A stretch of DNA of 64,000 nt, taken from contig CALUZC010000013.1 of NCBI GenBank assembly GCA_944325215.1, positions 1 to 64,000 of the forward strand, given 5' to 3'. Positions 34,659 to 43,387 of this stretch are shown here, piece by piece. The notes under the pieces are model-generated. The model did not search any database. It was not told the DNA's origin and was given only the letters and a program-made list of their open reading frames with translations. Each line of letters opens with the position of its first letter. Positions within the stretch are counted from its first letter, which is position 1. Both the position numbers and the translations under genes were made by a program. Origin of the DNA: an uncultured Mucispirillum sp. (GTDB lineage: Bacteria > Chrysiogenota > Deferribacteres > Deferribacterales > Mucispirillaceae).

Positions 34659-35462
34659 ATGAAAAAAATCAATTTAATCTTCTTATCATTGCTATTTGGC
34701 TGTGTGCTTTTTACAGTAAGCTGTGCAGACCAAGACACAGGTACAAATGGGGGGGGGATAGCTGATTACGGTCCTGGATATGACCCTAATGACCCAATAG
34801 ATGCTAAATATCCATACTGGCGAGTAACTATAAAAGATTTTGGCTGCAGCAATGGCACTAAATGCACTTGGACAGTAGCAGAAAAAAAAGCAGCCATTAA
34901 AATGATGGCAAGGCTTCGTGCTATGCTAAATATCCCAGAATTTCAAGATGTTTTTAGGAAAAATGCTCCATATATTGCTGATGAAGTTGAATCTTATGAA
35001 GGCTCTCCATATTCTACAACTACTGGTGAAGCTTACGATACTGAAAGGCTTTTATGGTCTATTCTTAATGCTGATTTTGAAGTAACTTATAGAAAACAAA
35101 AGATGAATGGTGGTGATGCTTCTGCAAATGTGGGTAAAAGTTTATATGTTCAGCTTGGGTATAACCCTAATGTATATAATTTTGATTATATTTGTAACTT
35201 TCCAAATACAACTTATACAGGAAAAGGAAATAGTGGATATGTTTCTCATACATCTCTAGTATTTCATGAGCATTTACATAATATGGGTATGACACATGCA
35301 CATGGTCAAGACCCTGTTACCGATATACAAATGGTTTTATTTGATTGGTGGTATAATGGTAATCCTAAATTAGAAACATCTCATCAAGCACAAATAGATG
35401 AAATTACAAACCATTATTTAGAAAAGTATGCTCATTTACTTAAAAGTGATACTTCAAATTAG
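34659..35462 (+). CDS. Putative zinc metalloprotease lipoprotein (metzincin motif) with in-frame G9 tract
   Basis: 267 residues. Signal peptide with Cys22 in a lipobox-like VSC suggests a lipid-anchored outer protein. Residues H203-E204-x-x-H207-x-x-G210-x-x-H213 form the extended zinc motif HExxHxxGxxH of metzincin proteases, and 'IQMVLF' some 10 residues later could hold the Met-turn. Codons 31-33 are GGG GGG GGG: a run of nine G (34749-34757) in a very AT-rich genome. A change of one G would shift the frame and truncate the protein right after the signal peptide, so this looks like an on/off switch. The family is not otherwise recognised; protease activity is inferred from the motif. Confidence 0.78.
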   Translation: MKKINLIFLSLLFGCVLFTVSCADQDTGTNGGGIADYGPGYDPNDPIDAKYPYWRVTIKDFGCSNGTKCTWTVAEKKAAIKMMARLRAMLNIPEFQDVFRKNAPYIADEVESYEGSPYSTTTGEAYDTERLLWSILNADFEVTYRKQKMNGGDASANVGKSLYVQLGYNPNVYNFDYICNFPNTTYTGKGNSGYVSHTSLVFHEHLHNMGMTHAHGQDPVTDIQMVLFDWWYNGNPKLETSHQAQIDEITNHYLEKYAHLLKSDTSN

Positions 35463-35491
35463 ATATATTCATCTATTAAATTAAAATTTAG

Positions 35492-35524
35492 CAGAGTGTT
35501 AAAAAATATCTTTCTAACACTCTG
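35492..35524. terminator. Hairpin between convergent genes
   Basis: CAGAGTGTTA / TAACACTCTG (35492-35501, 35515-35524). Only weak T-runs flank it, so it is a likely but not ideal terminator, possibly used from both sides. Confidence 0.55.
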
Positions 35525-35591
35525 TATTAAATAACTTATATTTTTACAGAAAAAATTATTTTTAGTGCTTATCCTAAAATTTTTAGATAAA

Positions 35592-36566
35592 TCAACAGCC
35601 GTAGAACTGTCTTATTAACCCAAGAACTTCATCAATATTATTTGTTTTATATATATTTACCCTAAAATCTGATGCTTTATCAAACCCTTTGCAAAACCAA
35701 ACAGCAAACTTTTTTAATACATGCATATAGTGAGTTTCTTTCATATTTCTGCCCTTTGTATGCTCAAGCATATGTTCCCAAAGTCTGTTAAGCACACCTG
35801 CAATTTCAGCAGGGCTTAAATATGAATATACATTATTTTGCTTATTTTTTATTACTTCAAATACCCATGGGGCTTTCATCATGGCTCTTCCTATCATTAC
35901 ACCAGCTACGCCTGTTTCTTTCATCTTTTTGTAACTGTCATAATCTGCAACACCACCATTACCAATTAATGTAATTTTTGAATTTTCTGCCAATTCCTGT
36001 AAAATATCAAGACGAACAGTGCCACCAAACATATCACTTTTCGTTCTTGCATGAACTATTAATGCATTAACACCTTCATTTTCTGCTATTTTTAATATTT
36101 CATTATAGACTAGGTTTTTTTGGTCTAACCCTATTCGTATTTTTATGGAAAATGGTTTATCTGTAGATTTTCTTATGTTTTGAACAATGGCTTTAATTCG
36201 CCCTAAATCACCAAGCAAAGAGCAGCCACCCCCTGCCTTTATAACTTTTTTTACAGGGCAGCCCATATTCACATCAAATGCATCAACCTGTGCTTCATTT
36301 TCTGCTACCTTTACTGCTTCTGGGTAACTTTCTGCCCTGCCACCAAAAAGCTGAAAAACTAGTGGGCTTTCATATTCCTTTCTATCAAGATATTCTAATG
36401 TTTCCTTATTTCTTCTTGCAAGCCCTTCAACAGATATCATCTCACTATATACTATACCATCAAAAAAATTACGAAGAAGCCTTCTATAAGGCATATGTGA
36501 ATAACCTGCTAAAGGTGCTGCCACTAAATCATTTTCTAGTAAATTTTTTTTAAAAAAATCTGACAT
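35592..36566 (-). CDS. dus: tRNA-dihydrouridine synthase
   Basis: Flavoenzyme that reduces uridines in the tRNA D-loop. 324 residues with 'AAPLAGYSHMPYRRLLRNF', 'FQLFGGRAESYPEAV', the catalytic cysteine in 'FDVNMGCPVKKVIK', 'FSIKIRIGLD', 'LIVHARTKSDMFGG' and 'IGNGGVADYDSYKKM'. Closest in style to DusB. Its start overlaps the tsaD stop by one base, so it is the last gene of the long operon that begins with ftsE. Confidence 0.95.
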   Translation of the reverse strand: MSDFFKKNLLENDLVAAPLAGYSHMPYRRLLRNFFDGIVYSEMISVEGLARRNKETLEYLDRKEYESPLVFQLFGGRAESYPEAVKVAENEAQVDAFDVNMGCPVKKVIKAGGGCSLLGDLGRIKAIVQNIRKSTDKPFSIKIRIGLDQKNLVYNEILKIAENEGVNALIVHARTKSDMFGGTVRLDILQELAENSKITLIGNGGVADYDSYKKMKETGVAGVMIGRAMMKAPWVFEVIKNKQNNVYSYLSPAEIAGVLNRLWEHMLEHTKGRNMKETHYMHVLKKFAVWFCKGFDKASDFRVNIYKTNNIDEVLGLIRQFYGC

Positions 36567-37552
36567 TATAATAATCCTATACTATGCTTTGTATCGTATG
36601 CACTGCCTTTATAATTTAAAAATTTTCTAAATTTATAAAACCTTGTGGCTGCATATGCTATCATCTCGCCATTATCTGTGCAGCGAGAAATTTCTGGAAA
36701 ATATACACTTTTACTGCCCCTTAATTCATTAAATACTCTGCGTATTTCCTTATTTGCTGCAACACCGCCACCTACAACTATTTTATCCCTATTCATCTGA
36801 TTTGCCACATAAAAAACTTTATCTGCTAAAGTTTTTGCAATGGTGTATTGAAATGATGCTGCTATATCTTCATTAGAATACTCACCCTTATTAATGGTAT
36901 TCATAACTGATGTTTTTAAACCACTAAAACTAAATTTTAACTCATTTTTAAAAGCTGTTGGAAATTTGATTTTATTTCTGTCCCCATTTTCTGCCATATT
37001 TTGTATATATATACCACCAGGGTATGGTCCACCCATTACTTTTGCTGTCTTATCAAAAACTTCCCCAGCAGCATCATCAATTGTCCTGCATATTAAAGAA
37101 AAATTTAATGCTTCATCTACATCAAAAATATGACTGTGACCACCAGAAATGATTATGGCTGTATAAGGTGGTCTTAAATCAGGATATGATAATTCTGCTG
37201 ATAATATATGACCTGCTAAATGGTTAACAGGCATTACAGGTTTATTTAAGGCATAACCAAGCCCTTTTGCAAAAGATACCCCAACAAATAAAGCTCCAAT
37301 AAGCCCAGGAGCATTTGTAACACCTATAATATCAATATCCTTTGCTGATATTTTGCTTTCATTTATACATTCATCATACAAGGGCTTAATTTTTTTAATA
37401 TGGTTTCTTGAAGCCACTTCAGGTATAACTCCACCGAAATGAGCATGGATATCTGCCTGAGAAAATATTTTACTGCATAATGTGCCATGCTCTGTGGAAT
37501 ATACTGCAATGGAAGTTTCATCACATGATGTTTCAATACCTAAAGCTATCAT
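36566..37552 (-). CDS. tsaD: tRNA N6-threonylcarbamoyladenosine synthase subunit
   Basis: Catalytic subunit for t6A37 of tRNA. 328 residues opening MIALGIETSCDETSIAVYS, with 'FGGVIPEVASRNHIKKI', the metal motif 'VNHLAGHILSAEL' (HxxxH), 'IISGGHSHIF' and 'VVGGGVAANKEIR'. tsaB and tsaE are not in this window. It lies between the deacetylase-like gene and dus. Confidence 0.96.
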   Translation of the reverse strand: MIALGIETSCDETSIAVYSTEHGTLCSKIFSQADIHAHFGGVIPEVASRNHIKKIKPLYDECINESKISAKDIDIIGVTNAPGLIGALFVGVSFAKGLGYALNKPVMPVNHLAGHILSAELSYPDLRPPYTAIIISGGHSHIFDVDEALNFSLICRTIDDAAGEVFDKTAKVMGGPYPGGIYIQNMAENGDRNKIKFPTAFKNELKFSFSGLKTSVMNTINKGEYSNEDIAASFQYTIAKTLADKVFYVANQMNRDKIVVGGGVAANKEIRRVFNELRGSKSVYFPEISRCTDNGEMIAYAATRFYKFRKFLNYKGSAYDTKHSIGLL

Positions 37553-37564
37553 AAACGCCTTTTA

Positions 37565-38989
37565 CTATTTTGTAAGGCTTGTAACACTTACAAGTTTATA
37601 ATTTCTTTTTTCAAGTTCAGGCAGTGCTATTTTTAATGCCTGTAATGTATTTGGACGTATATGACCTATGGCAATAATACTGCCATCATCACGTGATTTT
37701 TCTGCTGCTTCATATATCTTTTCAAGTATAGCTTCCACACTGTTATCATTATCAATAAAAAGCCTGTTTTCACCACACTTATAACCTGCTTTTTTACACT
37801 CTGCATATGCTTTTGTATTTGCTGTTGTTCTACTATCTACAAACCTGTTCGTATATGCTTTTGAAGCAAGCAGTATCTGTTCCATCTTAACTGCATCTTC
37901 TGTAATACCAGAACCCATATGATTATTAAAACCATCAACCTCTATGCCTATATTTTCGAAGTTTTCCCTAACTATACCGTTAATAATTAACTGTGGCATA
38001 TTAGGTAAAACTGCACCTTTACCCGGGTCTGTATTAGGGTAGCTTTTTGGTGCCATAGGAAAATGTAAAAACACTGTTTTACCTGCTTTTTTTGCAATTT
38101 GTGCCGTCTGTTTTGTATATTCTAAATGTGGTAAAACTGCAATAGCTACAGGATATTTTATAGCAGCAAACTCTTTTGCAAGTTCTAAACTATTGCCGCC
38201 ATCATCAAGCAGTATTGCAAACTGAACCTGCTTTTTAGCAGGGGCAGGAAGGTTTGGATATTTTGGTTTTGGTTTTTCTATCTCTGATACTTGTGTTTTC
38301 TCTTTCTTCTCTACTGGTTTTGCTGTATCTTCCTGTTTTTTAACCACTTCTTTTACAGGGGATTTTAATATAATACTATATTCATCTGTTTTCGAACTGG
38401 CAGTAATCTGATTATTACTTGATTTAACAGTATAACCTTTTTTTCTCATTAATGAGCTGATAGCAGAAGATACGCCCCTTTGCATATTTTCATCACACAC
38501 TATTTCAAAATAAAGCACATTTTTACCAGCACTGTTTTTCTTTTTTCTTTCAGTTACTGATGAACGGCTTATTTCATGGTCATATAAAACCAGCCTGATT
38601 AAATCAGCAATATTTTCACTGCTGACTTGCTCTTCCTGCTGTTTTACTGGCTCTTTTTTATCTTCTTTTTTGGCAACTTGTTTTTCCTCTTTTTTAGGTT
38701 TTTCTTCTTTTTCCTGCTTCTTTTCTTCCTTTTTTGGAACAGAAACTACTTTAGTTGATTCCTTTTGTTCTTCTTTCTTTTTTGCAGGAATAATAGTTAC
38801 AACTTTTTCTTCTTTAGAACCTTTCTCTCTATCATTTGTAATAGTCATTACACTAATAGTTATAAGCCCAATAAGTAACGAAATAAGCCCTATACCTAAA
38901 AATGCACCTCTGCTGGCTGATTTAGATTTAGAACTCTTCCTGCGTGTTGTTTTCCTGCCTGTAGAACGTCTATTTGTCTGCCTTGCCAT
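37565..38989 (-). CDS. Divergent polysaccharide deacetylase family protein
   Basis: 474 residues. A basic N-terminus, one membrane segment near residues 30-50 and a long Lys/Glu-rich linker (about 60-125) lead to an exported domain. The C-terminal 230 residues ('QFAILLDDGGNSLELAKEF', 'VFLHFPMAPKSYPN', 'FNNHMGSGITEDAVKM', 'FVDSRTTANTKAYAEC', 'IIAIGHIRPNTLQAL') match the divergent polysaccharide deacetylase (YibQ-like) family. These genes commonly sit beside envC and ctpA, as here, and act in the envelope; the substrate is not known. Its start overlaps ctpA by 20 bases. Confidence 0.9.
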   Translation of the reverse strand: MARQTNRRSTGRKTTRRKSSKSKSASRGAFLGIGLISLLIGLITISVMTITNDREKGSKEEKVVTIIPAKKKEEQKESTKVVSVPKKEEKKQEKEEKPKKEEKQVAKKEDKKEPVKQQEEQVSSENIADLIRLVLYDHEISRSSVTERKKKNSAGKNVLYFEIVCDENMQRGVSSAISSLMRKKGYTVKSSNNQITASSKTDEYSIILKSPVKEVVKKQEDTAKPVEKKEKTQVSEIEKPKPKYPNLPAPAKKQVQFAILLDDGGNSLELAKEFAAIKYPVAIAVLPHLEYTKQTAQIAKKAGKTVFLHFPMAPKSYPNTDPGKGAVLPNMPQLIINGIVRENFENIGIEVDGFNNHMGSGITEDAVKMEQILLASKAYTNRFVDSRTTANTKAYAECKKAGYKCGENRLFIDNDNSVEAILEKIYEAAEKSRDDGSIIAIGHIRPNTLQALKIALPELEKRNYKLVSVTSLTK

Positions 38990-40364
38990 ATACTATCATA
39001 CCTTTTAAAACTTGCACTGCTGAAATATATTGTAAATCATCATTTAAAGGTAAAACTTGTGATGCTCTTTTAATAGCTTCATCTATTTCACCATTATTAT
39101 CATCACTATTTTTTGGTTTTTCATTCTCACCTTTTAAATGACCTGCTAAATCACTTTCCTTAATAACATGATAATCAGATGTATATTCAATAGTGCCAGG
39201 CTCTACTTCCACATCTGGCTTAATACCAACACCTTGTATAGAACGCCCATTTGGAGTATAGTATCTTGATGTAGTAAGACGAACAGCAGAACCATCACTC
39301 AGTGGCATTATAGATTGAACACTTCCCTTTCCAAAGGTTGATTTACCAACTATAACAGCCCTGTTATAATCCTGCATAGCTCCAGCTATAATCTCACTAG
39401 CTGATGCTGACCATTCATTTACAAGCACTACCATAGGAATAGTTCTATTTGTATAATTAACTGCTTCTGTTTTATAATGTTGTTCCTGTTTATCTCTCTG
39501 CCTTGTAAAAACTACTGTCTTATTAATAGGCAGGAAAATACTTGCAATAGATATAGCTTCATTTAAAAGGCCACCACCATTATTTCTTAAGTCTAATAAT
39601 ATACCTTTTGCACCCTGATTACTTAACTGCCTTACAGCATTTACCATCTCTTTGTATGAATTTTCCTGAAACTGAGTAAGCCTAATATAACCTAACTCTT
39701 TATCTATCATATCATATTTTACAGAATTTATTTTTATAATTGCTCTTGTAAGAGTTAAATCTATCGGTTTATCTTCACCTTTTCTTGCAATAGTTAATTT
39801 TATTTTAGTGCCTGCTTTACCACGCATTTTTTTAACAGCTTCATCTAATGTCATATTAGCCGTTGGCTCACCATCAATTAATGCAATAACATCGCCACCT
39901 TTAATACCTGCTTTCCATGCTGGTGTATCTTCTATGGCATTCATTACAGTAAGTAAATCATTTTTCATGGTAATAGTAATACCAAGCCCGCCAAAAGAAC
40001 CACTTGTGCTTTGCTGAAAACCAGTAAATTCATCAGGCGTCATAAATGATGAGTGTGGGTCTAACTGCTCAAGCATACCTTTTATAGCACCATATATAGC
40101 CTCTTGAGACTCAACTGGCTCAACATAATTGCTTTCTACCAGTTCTAAAACACCCATAAATGTATCTATTGCTTTATATTTGTCATCTTGGTTATAGCTT
40201 CCCTTTTTTGAAAGCTGGCTCATCATAGGGTAATCACCTGCACTTTCCTGAGCCGATGCTGCAATGGCTTGATTATTAACAGTATCAGCACCAAGCTGAA
40301 CTACTGCATAAGTAATCATAACACACGGAACAATAATTAATAAAACTTTTTGAATAATCTTCAT
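38970..40364 (-). CDS. ctpA: S41 family C-terminal processing protease
   Basis: Periplasmic serine protease. 464 residues with an N-terminal signal/anchor, a PDZ domain ('GSFGGLGITITMKNDLL', 'WKAGIKGGDVIALIDGE'), and the S41 catalytic region with Ser in 'WSASASEIIAGAM' and Lys in 'VIVGKSTFGKGSVQS', then 'YTPNGRSIQGVGIKPD'. Enzymes of this family trim peptidoglycan hydrolases and other envelope proteins. The position next to envC suggests a link to cell-wall hydrolysis at division. Confidence 0.95.
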   Translation of the reverse strand: MKIIQKVLLIIVPCVMITYAVVQLGADTVNNQAIAASAQESAGDYPMMSQLSKKGSYNQDDKYKAIDTFMGVLELVESNYVEPVESQEAIYGAIKGMLEQLDPHSSFMTPDEFTGFQQSTSGSFGGLGITITMKNDLLTVMNAIEDTPAWKAGIKGGDVIALIDGEPTANMTLDEAVKKMRGKAGTKIKLTIARKGEDKPIDLTLTRAIIKINSVKYDMIDKELGYIRLTQFQENSYKEMVNAVRQLSNQGAKGILLDLRNNGGGLLNEAISIASIFLPINKTVVFTRQRDKQEQHYKTEAVNYTNRTIPMVVLVNEWSASASEIIAGAMQDYNRAVIVGKSTFGKGSVQSIMPLSDGSAVRLTTSRYYTPNGRSIQGVGIKPDVEVEPGTIEYTSDYHVIKESDLAGHLKGENEKPKNSDDNNGEIDEAIKRASQVLPLNDDLQYISAVQVLKGMIVYGKADK

Positions 40365-40420
40365 AAATTTACTCCGAACTAAACATTCAATTTATATATA
40401 TAAACTATTTTTTATTAATA

Positions 40421-41635
40421 TCAACCTTTTTTAAACCATAAGGCAGGATTTAATGCCATATCTTTCTTCCTAAGCTCAAAATAAAGGTATGGGTTTTCCA
40501 CTTCCTTATCTACTATTATATCCCCTAATACATCGCCTTGACTTACTTTTTTACCACTAGATACATGTAATGTATCCAAATTTCCATAAACAGTATAATA
40601 AGATGAACCATGGTCAATTATTACAAGATTATTGAAATTCTTTACATTATCTGCAAAAACTACCCTGCCACCAGCTACAGATTTGGCAGTAGTTGTGCTG
40701 CTTGGAGATATTTTTATGCCCTTATGCATAATTTTTACACCAGCATCTTCTACAATGTGTTCGCCATAATTTTCTATTACCTTACCCTCAACTGGCATAG
40801 GTAGTTTTTTCACAAGTTTACCAAAGGGCGAATTATCTGCCATTGACTGCTCGATTGGTTTATCTTCCCCAAAAGTGCGAACTCTATTTGGTATCGTCGC
40901 ATCATTACTTCTTAATGAAGAAGGCTGGCTGTTTGCTTCTTTTTCTGCCCAAAGCCTTAGCTGCTCATCAAGTTCACTGCGTTGAAATTTTAAAAGCTCT
41001 ATATACTCTTTTCTGCCTGCCTCATCATGCTTTATCATTGTAATCATACTGTTATATCGCTTTTGCTCTGCATTTAACTGCACCAAAGCTTTCTTCCTGC
41101 TTTCTTCTAAAGCCTGCAATTCATATACCCTTGCTTCCTCTTCCTGCTTTAACTGGTTTAAAGATACTATATCTTTATTTAATTTCTCTACTTTTTTCTC
41201 TAAATTTATACCTGCCTTGCCTAAAATTTCAAGCAGCTTAACTGTTTCTTCCACTTTCTGTGTTGTTGTAATAATTTTTATATCAGAATACCCCATATTA
41301 TCAACAACATACATATTACTTTTTGCAATATCTTTTTTATTTGATTCTATTTCTTTAGATATGATTTTTATATTTTTTCGTATGTCTGCTATATTTGATT
41401 CACACCTTAACCGCTCTTTATTAAGGCGTGATATAAGCATACGGAAATTTGATATTTTTGATGATACTACTGCTATCTGTTTTGATATAGTCTGCTTTTC
41501 TGACTGCAACTTTAATAACTCTGCTTCTTCATTGCGAATATTTCTGCTTATTTCTTCAAGCTCTGCAGTTTGAGAAAAACTATACCCATACAGACAAAAA
41601 ATAATAATTAATAAAAAAAATACCTTAATCTTCAT
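40421..41635 (-). CDS. envC: EnvC-like murein hydrolase activator (degenerate M23)
   Basis: 404 residues: signal peptide, a long coiled coil (about 25-235) and a C-terminal LytM/M23 domain. The zinc ligands of active M23 enzymes are missing: HxGxD reads 'HKGIKIS' and the final HxH reads 'YLYFELRK'. This is what EnvC-type activators look like; they do not cut peptidoglycan but switch on amidases under FtsEX control. It overlaps ftsX by 11 bases, which supports an FtsEX partner role. Confidence 0.93.
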   Translation of the reverse strand: MKIKVFFLLIIIFCLYGYSFSQTAELEEISRNIRNEEAELLKLQSEKQTISKQIAVVSSKISNFRMLISRLNKERLRCESNIADIRKNIKIISKEIESNKKDIAKSNMYVVDNMGYSDIKIITTTQKVEETVKLLEILGKAGINLEKKVEKLNKDIVSLNQLKQEEEARVYELQALEESRKKALVQLNAEQKRYNSMITMIKHDEAGRKEYIELLKFQRSELDEQLRLWAEKEANSQPSSLRSNDATIPNRVRTFGEDKPIEQSMADNSPFGKLVKKLPMPVEGKVIENYGEHIVEDAGVKIMHKGIKISPSSTTTAKSVAGGRVVFADNVKNFNNLVIIDHGSSYYTVYGNLDTLHVSSGKKVSQGDVLGDIIVDKEVENPYLYFELRKKDMALNPALWFKKG

Positions 41636-42518
41636 TAATTGATGAAACCTGTTTTAAAAACGATACAACACTGGCTTGAGATGCAAATACACCTATTAAA
41701 CAAACTACTAAAGATGATATTACAAAATATAAAGCCGATGGTATATTATAAATATTTATACCAGATGGTATAAGTATATTATTATTAAACGGAATAAAAG
41801 CAAGCATAAATATTGCATAACTTATAATATATGCAAATATAGATAAAAATAATGCACCAAAAAGATAAGGGACAGATATAAATGGCCTTGTAGCTCCCAC
41901 AAGAGAGTATAGCTTTATCTCATCTTTAAACTTATAAAGAGATACTTTTATGGTGTTATATATAACAAATACAGCAGATAAAGCAAAAAGTATTGATATA
42001 AGGCTTATAAATAACCATGCTCCACCACTAATGGCTTGAAACTTTACCATATATTCCTTACCGTAACTTACTTCATCAACACCTGATATGTGGCTTGCTT
42101 CATCAACTATCTTATCTAAAGTAACAGTTTCTGTATTTTGTGGCACTATCTCTATAAAAGATGGAAAAAATTCCTCTGCAAAACTTTTCAGCCCTGCAGT
42201 TTTAGGGGAGTTGGCGACAGCATAAGCTTTGGCATCTTTTTGACTGTAATATTTAGCTTCACTTACATTATCTAAAATTTTTATAGATTTTAAAACTTCT
42301 TCTGCTATTATATCATTATTGTTAGCTAAATATACCCTTATAGTGCTAGCCTGTGATAAGTGATTTAAAAAACCAGCAGTGCCTGTGCCTGCCACCCAAA
42401 ATATATGATACATAAATATAACAGTAATCAATGTTATAAAAGATAAAAAATTATTACGTAAAATAACAGCAAACCGTAAAAGTCCACGCATAAAAAGATA
42501 AGTTAGTTTAGAATTCAT
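41625..42518 (-). CDS. ftsX: Cell-division permease FtsX
   Basis: 297 residues: short cytoplasmic start, a first membrane helix ('FITLITVIFMYHIFWVAG'), a large periplasmic loop ('ASTIRVYLANNNDIIAEEVL', 'FFPSFIEIVPQNTETV') and three further helices near the C-terminus, the FtsX plan. It passes the ATP cycle of FtsE to EnvC outside. It overlaps ftsE by one base. Confidence 0.94.
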   Translation of the reverse strand: MNSKLTYLFMRGLLRFAVILRNNFLSFITLITVIFMYHIFWVAGTGTAGFLNHLSQASTIRVYLANNNDIIAEEVLKSIKILDNVSEAKYYSQKDAKAYAVANSPKTAGLKSFAEEFFPSFIEIVPQNTETVTLDKIVDEASHISGVDEVSYGKEYMVKFQAISGGAWLFISLISILFALSAVFVIYNTIKVSLYKFKDEIKLYSLVGATRPFISVPYLFGALFLSIFAYIISYAIFMLAFIPFNNNILIPSGINIYNIPSALYFVISSLVVCLIGVFASQASVVSFLKQVSSINED

Positions 42519-43183
42519 TACTCAACACCATCACGAATAACCTTACCCTTTTCAAGCTCAATTTCTCTTGCGGGGTATTGTTCACGTAAGATTTTATCAT
42601 GGGTTGCCATTATTACAGTTGCCCCACTTTCAGAACATTCCCTTAAAACAGATATAATATTTTCTGCATTTTCCATATCTAAATTACCAGTTGGCTCGTC
42701 TGCTAAAATAATTTTAGGATCATTAATTAAAGCTCTGGCAATGGCAACACGCTGTTTTTCACCGCCTGATAAATTTTTAACAATATCATCACGCTTTTCA
42801 AACATACCCACTCTTTTAAGAAGCGGCCATATACGCTCTTTAGCCTGAGAACGTTTCATATAAAAAATATCAAGCCCTAATTTTACATTATCAAAAACAG
42901 ATAAATTTTCTAAAAGCTTATAATCTTGAAAAACTACACCTATTTGACGACGCAAAAATGGAACTTCTATTCTTTTCATTAAATTTAAATCCCTTCCCTC
43001 TACTGATATAACACCACGAGTGGGAAGTAAATCTGCATATATAAGCCTTAATAATGTTGACTTGCCTGCACCAGATTTACCTATAATGTAGACAAATTCT
43101 CCACTTTTTATTTCTATATTTACATTATTTAAAGCCTGATATCCACCAGTAAAGGATACACCCACATTAACAAATTTAACCAA
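42518..43183 (-). CDS. ftsE: Cell-division ATPase FtsE (TTG start)
   Basis: ABC-type ATPase partner of FtsX. With TTG 43183 as start the protein is 221 residues, the normal length; the longer frame from 43243 adds 20 atypical residues. Motifs: Walker A 'IGKSGAGKSTLLRLIYAD', Q-loop 'VFQDYKLLENLSVFDN', signature 'NLSGGEKQRVAIARALI', Walker B 'IILADEPTGNLD' and the H-loop 'MATHDK'. A weak GAGAG site precedes TTG. First gene of the ftsE-ftsX-envC-ctpA-deacetylase-tsaD-dus run. Confidence 0.94.
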   Translation of the reverse strand: MVKFVNVGVSFTGGYQALNNVNIEIKSGEFVYIIGKSGAGKSTLLRLIYADLLPTRGVISVEGRDLNLMKRIEVPFLRRQIGVVFQDYKLLENLSVFDNVKLGLDIFYMKRSQAKERIWPLLKRVGMFEKRDDIVKNLSGGEKQRVAIARALINDPKIILADEPTGNLDMENAENIISVLRECSESGATVIMATHDKILREQYPAREIELEKGKVIRDGVE

Positions 43184-43387
43184 TATATTCTCTCTATAAT
43201 AAAATATTTTTGTTATTTTAGTGAAATGAAAAAAAATATTCAAGTTCTTTATACATTAAAATAGTATAATTTTGCAATTTATATTTTTATAAAATGAATA
43301 AAAAAATTTCATTATTTGCAATTTTAGTATATCTTTTTTAAATTTATTGTATTATAATACCCATTAGTATAAACAAGAGGTGATTAT

